Below are positions 1 through 11,955 of a DNA stretch of 64,000 nt, piece after piece; position 1 is the first letter of the stretch, and each line of letters begins with the position of its first letter. The notes under the pieces were generated by a model, which worked only from the letters and a program-made list of their open reading frames with translations, was not told the origin of the DNA and ran no database searches. The stretch is from Coenobita brevimanus. Lineage: Eukaryota > Arthropoda > Malacostraca > Decapoda > Coenobitidae. The stretch lies in NCBI GenBank assembly GCA_032717465.1, contig CM064748.1, forward strand, positions 7,367,238 through 7,431,237, given 5' to 3'. The position numbers and the translations under genes were made by a program.

Positions 1-938
<938 letters not shown>

Positions 939-974
939 GGCGAGAGACCCCTCACCTCGATCGAAAGAAATCTC

Positions 975-990
975 GGCCCTTTTCAGGGCC
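975..990 (+). terminator. H3 histone 3' stem-loop
   Basis: The sequence GGCCCTTTTCAGGGCC is a perfect 6-bp stem with TTTC loop, the canonical processing signal of replication-dependent histone mRNA. It lies 37 nt after the H3 stop. A purine-rich CAAAGAGAGATGATG at about 1001-1015 fits the histone downstream element that pairs with U7 snRNA. Confidence 0.9.
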
Positions 991-1077
991 AAAACCCTTT
1001 TTCAAAGAGAGATGATGACAGACCCTCAGTTTAGGTTTCCATATATCAGCTCTTGCTTTTCCGCAGCGAAGCATGCT

Positions 1078-1109
<32 letters not shown>

Positions 1110-1566
1110 AATGAACTCCATTACTTACCTACATGCATTCATTCAATTTTTTTTTTTTAAAATCATTTACTTTTTTTTTTTTTTTTTTTTTTTGAAGGGG
1201 GGGGGAATACTTGCCTATTCGTTTGTTTCTATTATTGATCTGTTGGTCACGTCGCAGTTTTTGTTTTCGTTATTTGCCTGTTTCTTTTACTTACTCATTG
1301 ATTCACTCACGCCCTCATAAAGGTACACAGGTTCGCACAACGAGAAAGTCATTCCCGCTGCATATTAGATGCTCTCTATATCCGTCATGAACGCACGGTG
1401 AATCCTTCAGTTACTATGCTGGAAAAAAAAAAAAAAAAAAAAAAAGGTTAACCTGAACCCATCGATTTTCGCCTGCTGCAGTTGTGCTCGTGTATGTATG
1501 TTTCTACTGTACCTATGTATTTGTGTGTCTTTGTGAGCATGTATGTCTGTGTGTACGGACGTATGA

Positions 1567-1606
<40 letters not shown>

Positions 1607-1940
1607 ACGAATGAACTGTACTTATATAGTTACATTCATTCATTCATTCATCGTTTTTTCAATTATTCATTTCCTTTTTTTGGGGGGGTGGGGGGGGGGG
1701 AGGAGGGGCAACTTGCCTATTCGTTTATTTCTTTTGTTGATCTGTTGTTAACGTCGCAGTTTTTGTTGTCGTTATTTGCCTGTTTCGTTTACTTCCTGAT
1801 CGATTCAGTCACGCCCTCATAAACGTACACAGGTTTGAACAAGGAGAAAGGCATTCCCGCTGCATATTAGGAGAGTCTCTGTACCCGTTATGAAGGTTTG
1901 ACAGTGGCCAAGAACGCACGGTAAATCCTTCAGTTAATAT

Positions 1941-1980
<40 letters not shown>

Positions 1981-2107
1981 TGAACCTGAACCCATCGATT
2001 TTTACCTGCAGTTGAGCGTGTGTATGTATGTATGTAGGTTGTATGTTTATACTGTACGTATGTGTGTGTCTCTGTGAGCATGTATGTCTGTGTGTATGGA
2101 CGTATGA

Positions 2108-2147
<40 letters not shown>

Positions 2148-2477
2148 ACGAATGAACTGTACTTATATAGTTACATACATGCATTCATTCATTCATCCTT
2201 TTTTCATTCATTTCCTTTTTTTGGGGGGTGGGGGGGGAGGAGGGGCAACTTGCCTATTCGTTTATTTCTTTTGTTGATCTGTTGTTAACGTCGCAGTTTT
2301 TGTTGTCGTTATTTGCCTGTTTCGTTTACTTCCTGATCGATTCAGTCACGCCCTCATAAACGTACACAGGTTTGAACAAGGAGAAAGGCATTCCCGCTGC
2401 ATATTAGGAGAGTCTCTGTACCCGTTATGAAGGTTTGACAGTGGCCACGAACGCACGGTAAATCCTTCAGTTAATAT

Positions 2478-2517
<40 letters not shown>

Positions 2518-3674
2518 CCTGAACCCATCGATTTTTACCTGCAGTTGAGCGTGTGTATGTATGTATGTATGTATGTATGTATGTATGTAGGTTGTATGTT
2601 TATACTGTACGTATGTGTGTGTCTCTGTGAGCATGTATGTCTGTGTGTATGGACGTATGAGGGCTTGTGTGTATGTGAGCATGACAGTGTGTACGTACAT
2701 GTGTAGGTCACTGCGTATACAGTATAAATGTATTTGTGCACATGTGTTGGTGTATGTACGTACAGATTGTAGACTGACATGAATATGCATGATACGATGT
2801 CATGCCCGTATTTACTGTACGCCTGTTGAGTGAGTTTGGTTGGTACGGTCGGCCTAAGAAGTGCCGGCGGAGTATCCAGAAGTTTTCGGTCAGCGATAGT
2901 GTCCATACTCTTCCTTATATCTGAACGAGGTGAAACCTAATATGTAAAATTGTTTAAAAAAAAAAAAAAAAAAAAAAATCCATGTCCAGTTATCTGTATA
3001 TTTCCAAATTATTGTAGGAAGCAGTTGGTTAGTTACGATAATAGGAATTCGTAAACGGAACTAATTGATATTTCACAATTGTCGCTCAGGGAGAGTCGGG
3101 AATAATTATGTTGTGGAGTTCAAATCTAGCATGGTAACAGGCAGTGATTTTTGGGTAGCGTAAGACTGAACAAAAGGGAGCTTCAATGAACATGGGGAAT
3201 GATTAATTATTAGTTATAAAATAATTTTCCCTGACAATACTAGGGAATAATTTCAAGTCATTTAGTTCCGTTTCCAATGTCTCCATGGACGACGACAGAA
3301 AGAGGGAAGGAGGCGTAAGCCAGTAAGCTATTTTAAATGTTTCGATCAACACGCACGAAAGGAGATAACATTCACTCAAGGACATGCAGTTATTACACTG
3401 CCTTTGGCCAGTTTCCCATGAAGAAAAATCTCCGGATTATTTCATATAAGACAGAGGGCTATCGGTTGGGGAAAAAAAAAAAAAAAAAAAAAAAAAACCT
3501 ACCGTACATCAGAGTCGGAGCTCCTTGGAGAATGCTACCTTCTGTCAGTGTCTGATATCCTCAGTGGATAATCGATTCGCAAGAGTAATAAAATGGAGAG
3601 GTTCATAAACAAATCATTGAGTTCAAAACTTCCAACAAAGCATTTTCTGTTGAGCAGGAGATTAGAGTTTATTA

Positions 3675-3716
<42 letters not shown>

Positions 3717-4200
3717 GACCGGGAGTTATAGGCGTACTGGCCACCGCGCGCGAAGTTAATACATTTCACATTCATTCAAATCGGGAAAGATAACTAAGTG
3801 TTACCATCTAATATATCACTGCCTCCTGTTATTCATCTTACATCCTTATTTTCACGATATAATAAATACGTTATTTGGCATGACGTGATGAAGGCATTGA
3901 ATGTTTACCTTATATTCACTGTTTTCATAGAACGTATGGGAGTGGAGCGTGACCGAAGCAATCTGAAACTGTGCCGTCACTTCTTGGGGCGACGGTGCGT
4001 TGTTGTTGTTGGTTCTCCAGATGAAGAAGGCGCGCACGCCCATGTTTACTCTTTTGTTTTGACTCTATTGTTTTAACCCCCAACCCTAGTTGAAAACATT
4101 TCGATTGTGCCCATCCCAAACCACCGTTGCTGAAAAGAAAGAAAGAAAGACATGAAGGGGAAAAAAGGAAGAAAGAAAGAAAGACATGAAGGGATAAAAG

Positions 4201-4238
<38 letters not shown>

Positions 4239-4312
4239 AAAAGGTCGGTAAACCAGAGTTACTGAGAGGATAATTTGTAAGTCTGTCTTTCCCTTTTTTA
4301 TCGAAAATCTTG
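991..4312. repeat. Histone spacer with internal sub-repeats and microsatellites (unit 1)
   Basis: No gene is seen. It holds three diverged sub-repeats of about 500-540 bp (landmark CTTGCCTATTCGTT at about 1210, 1712 and 2250), each carrying (CA)n, poly(T), poly(G) and, in two cases, (GA)n. Below about 2800 it is single-copy-like within the unit, with poly(A) at 2956 and 3473, (CA)n at 3680 and (GAAA)n/(GA)n at about 4137-4235. The last about 40 bp before 4312 (TATCGAAAATCTTG) is identical to the H2B downstream element at 45371-45384, so this is the former H2B 3' flank. Confidence 0.8.
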
Positions 4313-4910
4313 TTTAGCTAGCTAACTGGCGGTTGGTTTCGTTGGTTTTTGAGGTAGGTGTTTTGTGGTTTGTGGGTGACTAGCAGCAGTATTGCAGTCT
4401 CTTGAGATCACTTGTCAGTGTATGTTGTTAGATGCGGGTACTGTTTGAGTAACTTGTTGAAGTTGGTTTTCCGTTCCCGTAGAGTTTCATAGCGTTTAGT
4501 ATATAGGATGTGGGTCGGTTGATATGGCTCTTAGGCTACTTGGGAACCATCTGTGAAAATTAAGGTTGTTGTCTTTGGTGGTGTTCTTAGGCTCGTTGTA
4601 GATGTTATTACTGTGGATTTCTATTTTTCCCCAGATCTTTTTTGGCGTGACTGTGGAGTCTGATGTTCAAAGGTAGGGTTTTGGTTGTTAAGTGGATCTG
4701 CTCAGTGTTGAGTGTACAGGGATAATGTTGATCCGTCGCAAATCTAAGGGCCTTGTTTTGGATGACCTGTAGCTGTTTTAACTGATTTTTGCTTAGTGTG
4801 TGAGTTGATATGGGTGGGTATTCTAGGATTGGGAGGACTAGTGCCTTGACAAGATGAGCTTTGATTTTTATAGGCTTATTTTTAAATCGGTACAGGCGGC
4901 TTAGGGCCCA
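4313..4910 (-). mobile_element. 3' fragment of LINE-D replacing H2B (unit 1)
   Basis: A 598-bp minus-strand piece encoding the last part of a jockey-like reverse transcriptase ORF, with the stretches WALSRLYRFKNKPIKIKAHL, VKALVLPILEYPPISTHTLS and NKALRFATDQHYP. It matches the long LINE-D at 23662. It starts at TGGGCCC (5' truncation) and ends in TTAGCTAGCTAAA directly against the H2B downstream element, where H2B and its stem-loop should be. The same junctions recur in units 2-4, so it was copied with the unit. Confidence 0.85.
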
Positions 4911-4949
4911 CGCGGTGAATATGGTGAACAAACAAGGAAAGTAAGCTGC

Positions 4950-5128
4950 TGAAATCCTTATATGTGATTGCTGCCAGATCGCAGCCCGGCTTCTGCCTCC
5001 TTCCCATTCGCGGGTGGGATGGGGCCGGACCGGGAAGACGGGTATTTAAGGGAAGGTCACGGGCGGGTGACGCATTAGTCTTCACCTGAAGGTCCTGCTC
5101 CAGCGACGACGACGAAGACGATACTACC
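4950..5128 (+). promoter_or_regulatory. H2A promoter, copy 1
   Basis: The conserved H2A upstream region. The H2A TATA box TATTTAAG is at 5043-5050, about 79 bp before the ATG, with a GACGCATTAGTCTTC start-site-like block at about 5069. Toward the minus strand, CCTTATATGTG at about 4959 reads CATATAAGG, the TATA box of the lost H2B. The same arrangement occurs at all six H2A promoters in the window. Confidence 0.75.
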
Positions 5129-5491
5129 ATGTCCGGACGTGGCAAGGTGAAGGGAAAGTCCAAGTCCCGATCTGGCAGGGCTGGGCTCCAGTTCCCCATC
5201 GGCAGGATCGACCGTCTCCTTCGTAAAGGCAATTACGCCGAGCGTGTGGGTGCTGACGCCCCCGTCTACTTGGCTGCAGCCATGGAGTACTTAGCAGCTG
5301 AAGTGCTTGAGCTGGCTGGCAACGCAGCCCATGACAACAAGAAGACTCGTATCATTCCCCGTCACCTGCAGTTGGTTATCCGTTATGACGAGGAGCTCAA
5401 CAAGCTCCTCTCTGGCGTCACCATCGCCCAGGGAGGTGTCCTGCCTAACATCCAGGCTGTGCTGCTACCCAAGAAGACGGAGAAGAAATAA
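5129..5491 (+). CDS. H2A: Histone H2A, copy 1 (variant, 120 aa)
   Basis: Intact H2A-like ORF. H2A pairs with H2B in the nucleosome. The histone fold is complete (about residues 14-100) and the C-terminus [14 protein letters not shown] is standard. It is 120 rather than 123 residues because GGK is missing from the tail ([12 protein letters not shown]). Further differences from the usual arthropod H2A include GRID for GRIH, GADAP for GAGAP, LAAAMEY for LAAVMEY, AAHDNKK for AARDNKK, and [10 protein letters not shown] for [10 protein letters not shown]. The acidic-patch glutamates and DEE are kept. The upstream TATA box and downstream stem-loop are present, but H2B beside it is gone. It could be a translated variant or a decaying copy. 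Confidence 0.9.
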   Translation: MSGRGKVKGKSKSRSGRAGLQFPIGRIDRLLRKGNYAERVGADAPVYLAAAMEYLAAEVLELAGNAAHDNKKTRIIPRHLQLVIRYDEELNKLLSGVTIAQGGVLPNIQAVLLPKKTEKK

Positions 5492-5529
5492 ACGCTTCCA
5501 CGAAATTCTTCTTCTTCTTCACCTTCACC

Positions 5530-5545
5530 GACTCCTTTAGGAGCC
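5530..5545 (+). terminator. H2A 3' stem-loop, copy 1 (one mismatch)
   Basis: GACTCCTTTAGGAGCC lies 38 nt after the stop. The second base is A where copies 3-5 have G, so one stem pair becomes A-C. A purine-rich GAGAGAGAATAG follows at about 5558. Confidence 0.85.
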
Positions 5546-6451
5546 ACATTCGTTTCTTGAGAGAGAATAGACTTTGGCATTGCCCAACATCATCTTTGTG
5601 TATGGATGAATGTGTTGGTATACTGTATGTATGTGTCTGTCTGTTTCTATGTGGTATGAGTTGAATGCTGGCATATGTCTGTGGCTATTTTTATGTTCGG
5701 TTGGATGTAAGAAGCTACTGACATCAGTGAAGGTCGATTAATAATATTATTATTCCTACTATTACATAGCGTCTTGTTCCGTTCCCAACTGCACCTACAT
5801 AATACTGTACTGTATAATTATGCCTCCTAAATAAATGCCTGGCCGGGTGGATGAATGAAAACACAGGTGATGATGGCTATTCTCCCACCATCGAAGGAAT
5901 GGACAAAGTCGTTCAGTGACAGAGGATATGGTGATGTATACAACAGTATATATATTATCCGTGTGGTGACGACCATGGTGGATTTAACACCCCGAAATAA
6001 GAGCAATAATGGTAATAATGAAGAAAATACTATTCATTCATTTCTCTCGTCATTAGTAGTATTGCAACAACTAGTTACTACAAAATCAAAAAACAATACC
6101 ACCACCATCTATCTCTTCATCCATCCATCCATCATCATCATCATCATCAAGATTAATAATAATATTAAAAATCATCAGCTGCAGCAGCCATCCAACTGCG
6201 AGCTCCGGTAGAGGCCTGCTTAGTGAAACTGTTGGGAGGCGAGTGTCAGCCACCTTTTCAACCACCTCTTCTATATAATGAACTAGCGGTCGTGCAAGTA
6301 CCAACCGGATCCATTTAAATTTGATTTCAGGCCTCGGCGGTTGTATGGCGGTTGATGCAATGCTTGTACGATGGGTGATTGGTGGGTTTTGGCACTTAGA
6401 GAAAACGGCCGTGACAGCAACAAATTCAAGAGATAATTTGTTCATCTGCAG
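5546..6451. other. Spacer downstream of H2A, copy 1
   Basis: No gene is seen. AATAAA at 5829-5834 could polyadenylate unprocessed H2A transcripts. ATC/ATCC simple repeats lie at 6117-6150. An orphan histone-type promoter occupies 6271-6336 (listed separately). The spacer ends at a deletion scar near 6452, where it meets the H3 3' untranslated region directly. Confidence 0.7.
6271..6336 (-). promoter_or_regulatory. Orphan histone-type promoter (unit 1)
   Basis: CTATATAATG followed by CGGTCGTGCAAGTACCAACC and TTGATTTCAGGCCT. This closely matches the block beside the H4 TATA box (212-275) in the same order. Reading toward the minus strand it would drive transcription to about 6240 and below, where no histone reading frame is seen. 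It may be the promoter of a lost H1 or second H4 gene (inference). Confidence 0.6.
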
Positions 6452-6481
6452 AGGCCCCTCACCTCGATCGAAAGAAATCTC

Positions 6482-6497
6482 GGCCCTTTTCAGGGAC
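6482..6497 (+). terminator. Relict H3 stem-loop without H3 (unit 2)
   Basis: GGCCCTTTTCAGGGAC, the H3 processing stem-loop with its last C changed to A. It is followed by the same downstream element as at 1001, but no H3 coding sequence precedes it. Confidence 0.85.
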
Positions 6498-6581
6498 AAA
6501 ACCCTTCTTCAAAGAGAGATGATGACAGACCCTCAGTTTAGGTTTCCATATATCAGCTCTTGCTCCGGAGCGAAGCATGCT

Positions 6582-6628
<47 letters not shown>

Positions 6629-8388
6629 GAATGAACTCCAATACTTACATACAGACATGCATTCATTCATCTTTTTTTTTTTTTTTTTTCAGTCATTTAC
6701 TTTTTTTTTTTTTTGGAAGGGGGGGAGGAATACTTGCCTATTTGTTTATTTCTTTTCTTGATGTGTTGTTCACGTCGCAGTTTTTGTTTTCGTTATTTGC
6801 CTGTTTCTTTTACTTACTCATCGCTTCACTCACGCCCTCATAAAGGTACACAGGTTGGCACAACGAGAAAGGCATTCCCGCTGCATATTAGGAAATGCTC
6901 TCTATCCGGCATGAACGCACGGTGAATTCTTCAGTTACTATGCTGGAAAAAAAAAAAAAAAAGTGAACCTGAACCCATCGATTTTCGCCTGCAGTTGTGC
7001 GCGTGTATGTATGTTTATACTGTACCTATGTATTTGTGTGTCTTTCTGAGCATGTATGTCTGTGTGTACGGACGTATGACACACACACACACACACACAC
7101 ACACACTTACCGAGGAATGAACTGTACTTATATACTTACATACATGCATTCATTCATTCATCCTTTTTTCAATCATTCATTTACTTTTTTTGGGGGGAGG
7201 GGGAACTTGCCTATTCGTTTATTTATTTTGTTGATCTGTTGTTCACGTCGCAGGTTTTGTAGTCGTTATTTGCCTGTTTCGTTTACTTCCTGATTGATTC
7301 ACTCACGCCCTCATAAACGTACACAGGCTTGCACAAAGAGAGAGGCATTCCCGCTGCATATTAGGAGATGCTCTGTACCCGTCATGAAGGTTTGACAGTG
7401 ACCACGAACCCACGGTAAATCCTTCAGTTACTATACTGGGGAAAAAAAAAAAAAAAAAGTGAACCTGAACCCATCGATTTCTACCTGCAGTTGTGCGTGT
7501 GTATGTATGTATGTTGTATGTTTATACTGTACGTATGTGTATGTGTGTGTCTTTCTGAGGATGTATGTCTGTGTGTACGGATGTATGAGGGCTTGTGTGT
7601 ATGTGAGCATGACTTAGTGCGTACGTACATGTGTAGGTCACTGCGCACACAGTATAAATGTATTTGTGCACATGTGTTGTTGTATGTACAGTACGTACAT
7701 ATTATAGAGTGACATGAATATGCATGATACGATGTCATGCATGTATTTACTGTACGCCTGTTGAGTGTGTGGGTTGGAACAGTCGGCCTAAGAAGTGCCG
7801 GCGGAGTATCCAGAAGTTTTCGGTCAGCGATAGTGTCCATACTCTTCCTTATATCTGTACGAGGTGAAACCTAATAGGTAAAATTGTTACAAAAAACATT
7901 AAATCCATGACCAGTTATCTGTATATTTCAAAATTATTGTAGGAAGCAGTTGGTTAGTTACGATAATAGGAATTCCTAAACGGAACTAACTGATATTTCA
8001 CAACTGGCTCTCAGAAAGAATCGGGAATAATTATTTTGTGGAGTTCAAATCTAGCATGGTAGCAGGCAGTGATTTTTGGGTAGCGTAAGACTGAACAAAA
8101 GCGAGCTTCAATAAACACTGGAAATGATTAATGATTATTTATAAAATAATAATTTCCGTTACAATACGAGGGATTAATTTCAAGTCATTTATTTCCGTTT
8201 CCAATGTCTCCATGGACGACGACAGAAAGCGGGAAGGAGGCGTAAGCCAGTAAGCTATTTTAAATGTTTCGATCAACAAGCACGAAAGGAGAAAACATTC
8301 ACTCAAAGACATGCAGTTATTACACTGCCTTTGGCCAGTTTCCTTTAAAAAAAATCTCAGGTTATTTCATATAAGACGGAGGGCTATC

Positions 8389-8425
<37 letters not shown>

Positions 8426-9153
8426 GAAATTTGCCTACATTAGAGTCGGAGCTCCTTGGAGAATGCTACCTACTGTCAGTGTCTGATATCCTCAGTGCAT
8501 AATCGATTCGCAAGAGTAATAAAATGCAGAGGTTCATAAACCAAACATTGAGTTCAAAACTTCCAAATCAGCATTTTCTGTTCAGCAGGACATTAGGGTT
8601 TATAAAAAAAAAAAAAATGACTGGGAGTTATAGGCGTACTGGCCACAGCGCGCGAAATTAATACATTTCACATTCATTCAAATCGGGAAAGATAACTAAG
8701 TGTTACCATCTAATATATCACTGCCTCCTGTTATTCATTTTACATCATTATTTGCGCGATATAATATATACGTTATTTGGCATGACGTGATGAAGGCATT
8801 GAATGTTTACCTTATATTCACTGTTTTCATAGAACGTATGGCAGTGGAGAGTGACCGAAGCAATCTGACTCTGTGCCGTCACTTCTTGGGACGACGGTAC
8901 GTTGTTGTTGGTTCTCCAGATGAATAAGAAGGCCCGCACGCCCATATTTACTCTTTTATTTTGTCGCTATTGTTTTAACCCCAGCCCTAGTTCAAAAAAT
9001 TTCGATTTTGCCTTCGTGCCCATCCCAAACCACCGTTGCCGAAAAGAAAGAAAAAGAAAGACATGAAGGAAAAAAAAAAAAAAAGTCGACAAACCAGAGT
9101 TTCTGAGAGGCAAATTTGTAAGTCTGTCTTTCCCTTTTTTATCGAAAATCTTG
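6498..9153. repeat. Histone spacer, unit 2
   Basis: No gene is seen. It is a shorter version of the unit 1 spacer: two sub-repeats (landmark at about 6735 and 7207) with (CA)n at 6583-6625 and 7079-7106, poly(T), and poly(A) at 6946, 7443 and 8391. It ends with the H2B downstream element (TATCGAAAATCTTG). Confidence 0.8.
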
Positions 9154-9751
9154 TTTAGCTAGCTAACTGGCGGTTGGTTTCGTTGGTTTTTGAGGTAGGT
9201 GTTTTGTGGTTTGTGGGTGACTAGCAGCAGTATTGCAGTCTCTTGAGATCACTTGTCAGTGTATGTTGTTAGATGCGGGTACTGTTTGAGTAACTTGTTG
9301 AAGTTGGTTTTCCGTTCCCGTAGAGTTTCATAGCGTTTAGTATATAGGATGTGGGTCGGTTGATATGGCTCTTAGGCTACTTGGGAACCATCTGTGAAAA
9401 TTAAGGTTGTTGTCTTTGGTGGTGTTCTTAGGCTCGTTGTAGATGTTATTACTGTGGATTTCTATTTTTCCCCAGATCTTTTTTGGCGTGACTGTGGAGT
9501 CTGATGTTCAAAGGTAGGGTTTTGGTTGTTAAGTGGATCTGCTCAGTGTTGAGTGTACAGGGATAATGTTGATCCGTCGCAAATCTAAGGGCCTTGTTTT
9601 GGATGACCTGTAGCTGTTTTAACTGATTTTTGCTTAGTGTGTGAGTTGATATGGGTGGGTATTCTAGGATTGGGAGGACTAGTGCCTTGACAAGATGAGC
9701 TTTGATTTTTATAGGCTTATTTTTAAATCGGTACAGGCGGCTTAGGGCCCA
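9154..9751 (-). mobile_element. 3' fragment of LINE-D (unit 2)
   Basis: Same 598-bp fragment and junctions as 4313-4910. No difference was noticed on reading, which points to recent duplication or gene conversion of units 1 and 2. Confidence 0.85.
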
Positions 9752-9883
9752 CGCGGTGAATATGGTGAACAAACAAGGAAAGTAAGCTGCTGAAATCCTT
9801 ATATGTGATTGCTGCCAGATCGCAGCCCGGCTTCTGCCTCCTTCCCATTCGCGGGTGGGATGGGGCCGGACCGGGAAGACGGG

Positions 9884-9969
9884 TATTTAAGGGAAGGTCA
9901 CGGGCGGGTGACGCATTAGTCTTCACCTGAAGGTCCTGCTCCAGCGACGACGACGAAGACGATACTACC
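9884..9969 (+). promoter_or_regulatory. H2A promoter, copy 2
   Basis: TATTTAAG at 9884-9891 and the same leader as copy 1 up to the ATG. Confidence 0.75.
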
Positions 9970-10332
9970 ATGTCCGGACGTGGCAAGGTGAAGGGAAAGT
10001 CCAAGTCCCGATCTGGCAGGGCTGGGCTCCAGTTCCCCATCGGCAGGATCGACCGTCTCCTTCGTAAAGGCAATTACGCCGAGCGTGTGGGTGCTGACGC
10101 CCCCGTCTACTTGGCTGCAGCCATGGAGTACTTAGCAGCTGAAGTGCTTGAGCTGGCTGGCAACGCAGCCCATGACAACAAGAAGACTCGTATCATTCCC
10201 CGTCACCTGCAGTTGGTTATCCGTTATGACGAGGAGCTCAACAAGCTCCTCTCTGGCGTCACCATCGCCCAGGGAGGTGTCCTGCCTAACATCCAGGCTG
10301 TGCTGCTCCCCAAGAAGACGGAGAAGAAATAA
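9970..10332 (+). CDS. H2A: Histone H2A, copy 2 (variant, 120 aa)
   Basis: The predicted protein is identical to copy 1, including the loss of GGK in the tail and GRID/GADAP/RYDEE. At DNA level a synonymous change near the end was noticed (CTCCCC for CTACCC). Identity across gene and flanks shows that units 1 and 2 separated very recently. Same promoter and stem-loop as copy 1. Confidence 0.9.
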   Translation: MSGRGKVKGKSKSRSGRAGLQFPIGRIDRLLRKGNYAERVGADAPVYLAAAMEYLAAEVLELAGNAAHDNKKTRIIPRHLQLVIRYDEELNKLLSGVTIAQGGVLPNIQAVLLPKKTEKK

Positions 10333-10370
10333 ACGCTTCCACGAAATTCTTCTTCTTCTTCACCTTCACC

Positions 10371-10386
10371 GACTCCTTTAGGAGCC
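10371..10386 (+). terminator. H2A 3' stem-loop, copy 2 (one mismatch)
   Basis: GACTCCTTTAGGAGCC with the same weakened pair as copy 1; purine-rich downstream element follows. Confidence 0.85.
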
Positions 10387-11291
10387 ACATTCGTTTCTTG
10401 AGAGAGAATAGACTTTGGCATTGCCCAACATCATCTTTGTGTATGGATGAATGTGTTGGTATACTGTATGTATGTGTCTGTCTGTTTCTATGTGGTATGA
10501 GTTGAATGCTGGCATATGTCTGTGGCTATTTTTATGTTCGGTTGGATGTAAGAAGCTACTGACATCAGTGAAGGTCGATTAATAATATTATTATTCCTAC
10601 TATTACATAGCGTCTTGTTCCGTTCCCAACTGCACCTACATAATACTGTACTGTATAATTATGCCTCCTAAATAAATGCCTGGCCGGGTGGATGAATGAA
10701 AACACAGGTGATGATGGCTATTCTCCCACCATCGAAGGAATGGACAAAGTCGTTCAGTGACAGAGGATATGGTGATGTATACAACAGTATATATATTATC
10801 CGTGTGGTGACGACCATGGTGGGTTAACACCCCGAAATAAGAGCAATAATGGTAATAATGAAGAAAATACTATTCATTCATTTCTCTCGTCATTAGTAGT
10901 ATTGCAACAACTAGTTACTACAAAATCAAAAAACAATACCACCACCATCTATCTCTTCATCCATCCATCCATCATCATCATCATCATCAAGATTAATAAT
11001 AATATTAAAAATCATCAGCTGCAGCAGCCATCGAACTGCGAGCTCCGGTAGAGGCCTGCTTAGTGAAACTCTTGGGAGGCGAGTGTCAGCCACCTTTTCA
11101 ACCACCTCTTCTATATAATGAACTAGCGGTCGTGCAAGTACCAACCGGATCCATTTAAATTTGATTTCAGGCCTCGGCGGTTGTATGGCGGTTGATGCAA
11201 TGCTTGTACGATGGGTGATTGGTGGGTTTTGGCACTTAGAGAAAACGGCCGTGACAGCAACAAATTCAAGAGATAATTTGTTCATCTGCAG
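10387..11291. other. Spacer downstream of H2A, copy 2
   Basis: Same content as 5546-6451: AATAAA signal at about 10670, ATC repeats, orphan histone-type promoter at 11111-11174, then the deletion scar. No gene is seen. Confidence 0.7.
11111..11174 (-). promoter_or_regulatory. Orphan histone-type promoter (unit 2)
   Basis: Same TATA box and GGTCGTGCAAGTACCAACC block as at 6271-6336. Confidence 0.6.
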
Positions 11292-11321
11292 AGGCCCCTC
11301 ACCTCGATCGAAAGAAATCTC

Positions 11322-11337
11322 GGCCCTTTTCAGGGAC
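11322..11337 (+). terminator. Relict H3 stem-loop (unit 3)
   Basis: GGCCCTTTTCAGGGAC, no H3 upstream. Confidence 0.85.
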
Positions 11338-11419
11338 AAAACCCTTCTTCAAAGAGAGATGATGACAGACCCTCAGTTTAGGTTTCCATATATCAGCTCT
11401 TGCTCCGGAGCGAAGCATG

Positions 11420-11470
<51 letters not shown>

Positions 11471-11904
11471 GAATGAACTCCGATACTTACATACAGACAT
11501 GCATTCATTGCTCTTTTTTTTTTTTCATTTACTTTTTTTTTTTTTTGGAATGGGGGAGGAATACTTGCCTATTTGTTTATTTCTTTTATTAATGTGTTGT
11601 TCACGTCGCAGTTTTTGTTTTCGTTATTTGCCTGTTTCTTTTACTTACTCATCGCTTCACTCACGCCCTCATAAAGGTACACAGGTTGGCACAACGAGAA
11701 AGGCATTCCCGCTGCATATTAGGAAATGCTCTCTATCCGGCATGAACGCACGGTGAATTCTTCAGTTACTATGCTGGAAAAAAAAAAATGTGAACCTGAA
11801 CCCATTGATTTTCGCCTGCAGTTGTGCGCGTGTATGTATGTTTATACTGTACCTATGTATTTCTGTGTCTTTCTGAGCATGTATGTCTGTGTGTACGGAC
11901 GTAT

Positions 11905-11955
<51 letters not shown>

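Larger units (their letters stand above)
6452..11291. repeat. H2A-only tandem unit 2
   Basis: A 4.84-kb direct repeat. It starts at the deletion scar that joins the spacer (TTCATCTGCA) to the H3 3' region (GAGGCCCCTCACC). It holds the relict H3 stem-loop, a spacer with two sub-repeats, the LINE-D fragment, H2A and the orphan promoter. H4, H3 and H2B are all missing. Its second half is almost identical to 4313-6451. Confidence 0.9.

Noticed and set aside
1075..2300. ORFs rich in HTHTHT, VCVCVC, SLSLSL or FFFF
   Set aside because: They are translations of (CA)n, (GT)n, (GA)n and poly(T) microsatellites in the spacers; the ends differ between units.
3798..4076. ORF of about 75-92 aa conserved in all spacers (MLPSNISLPPVIH...)
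   Set aside because: Conservation follows from unit duplication. Length and C-terminus change with small indels, with no promoter, domain or codon-like variation pattern.
6086..6499. Minus ORF of 137 aa recurring in each unit (MSLKRAEISFDRGEG...)
   Set aside because: It crosses the H3 stem-loop, the deletion scar, the orphan promoter and ATC repeats, and resembles no protein.
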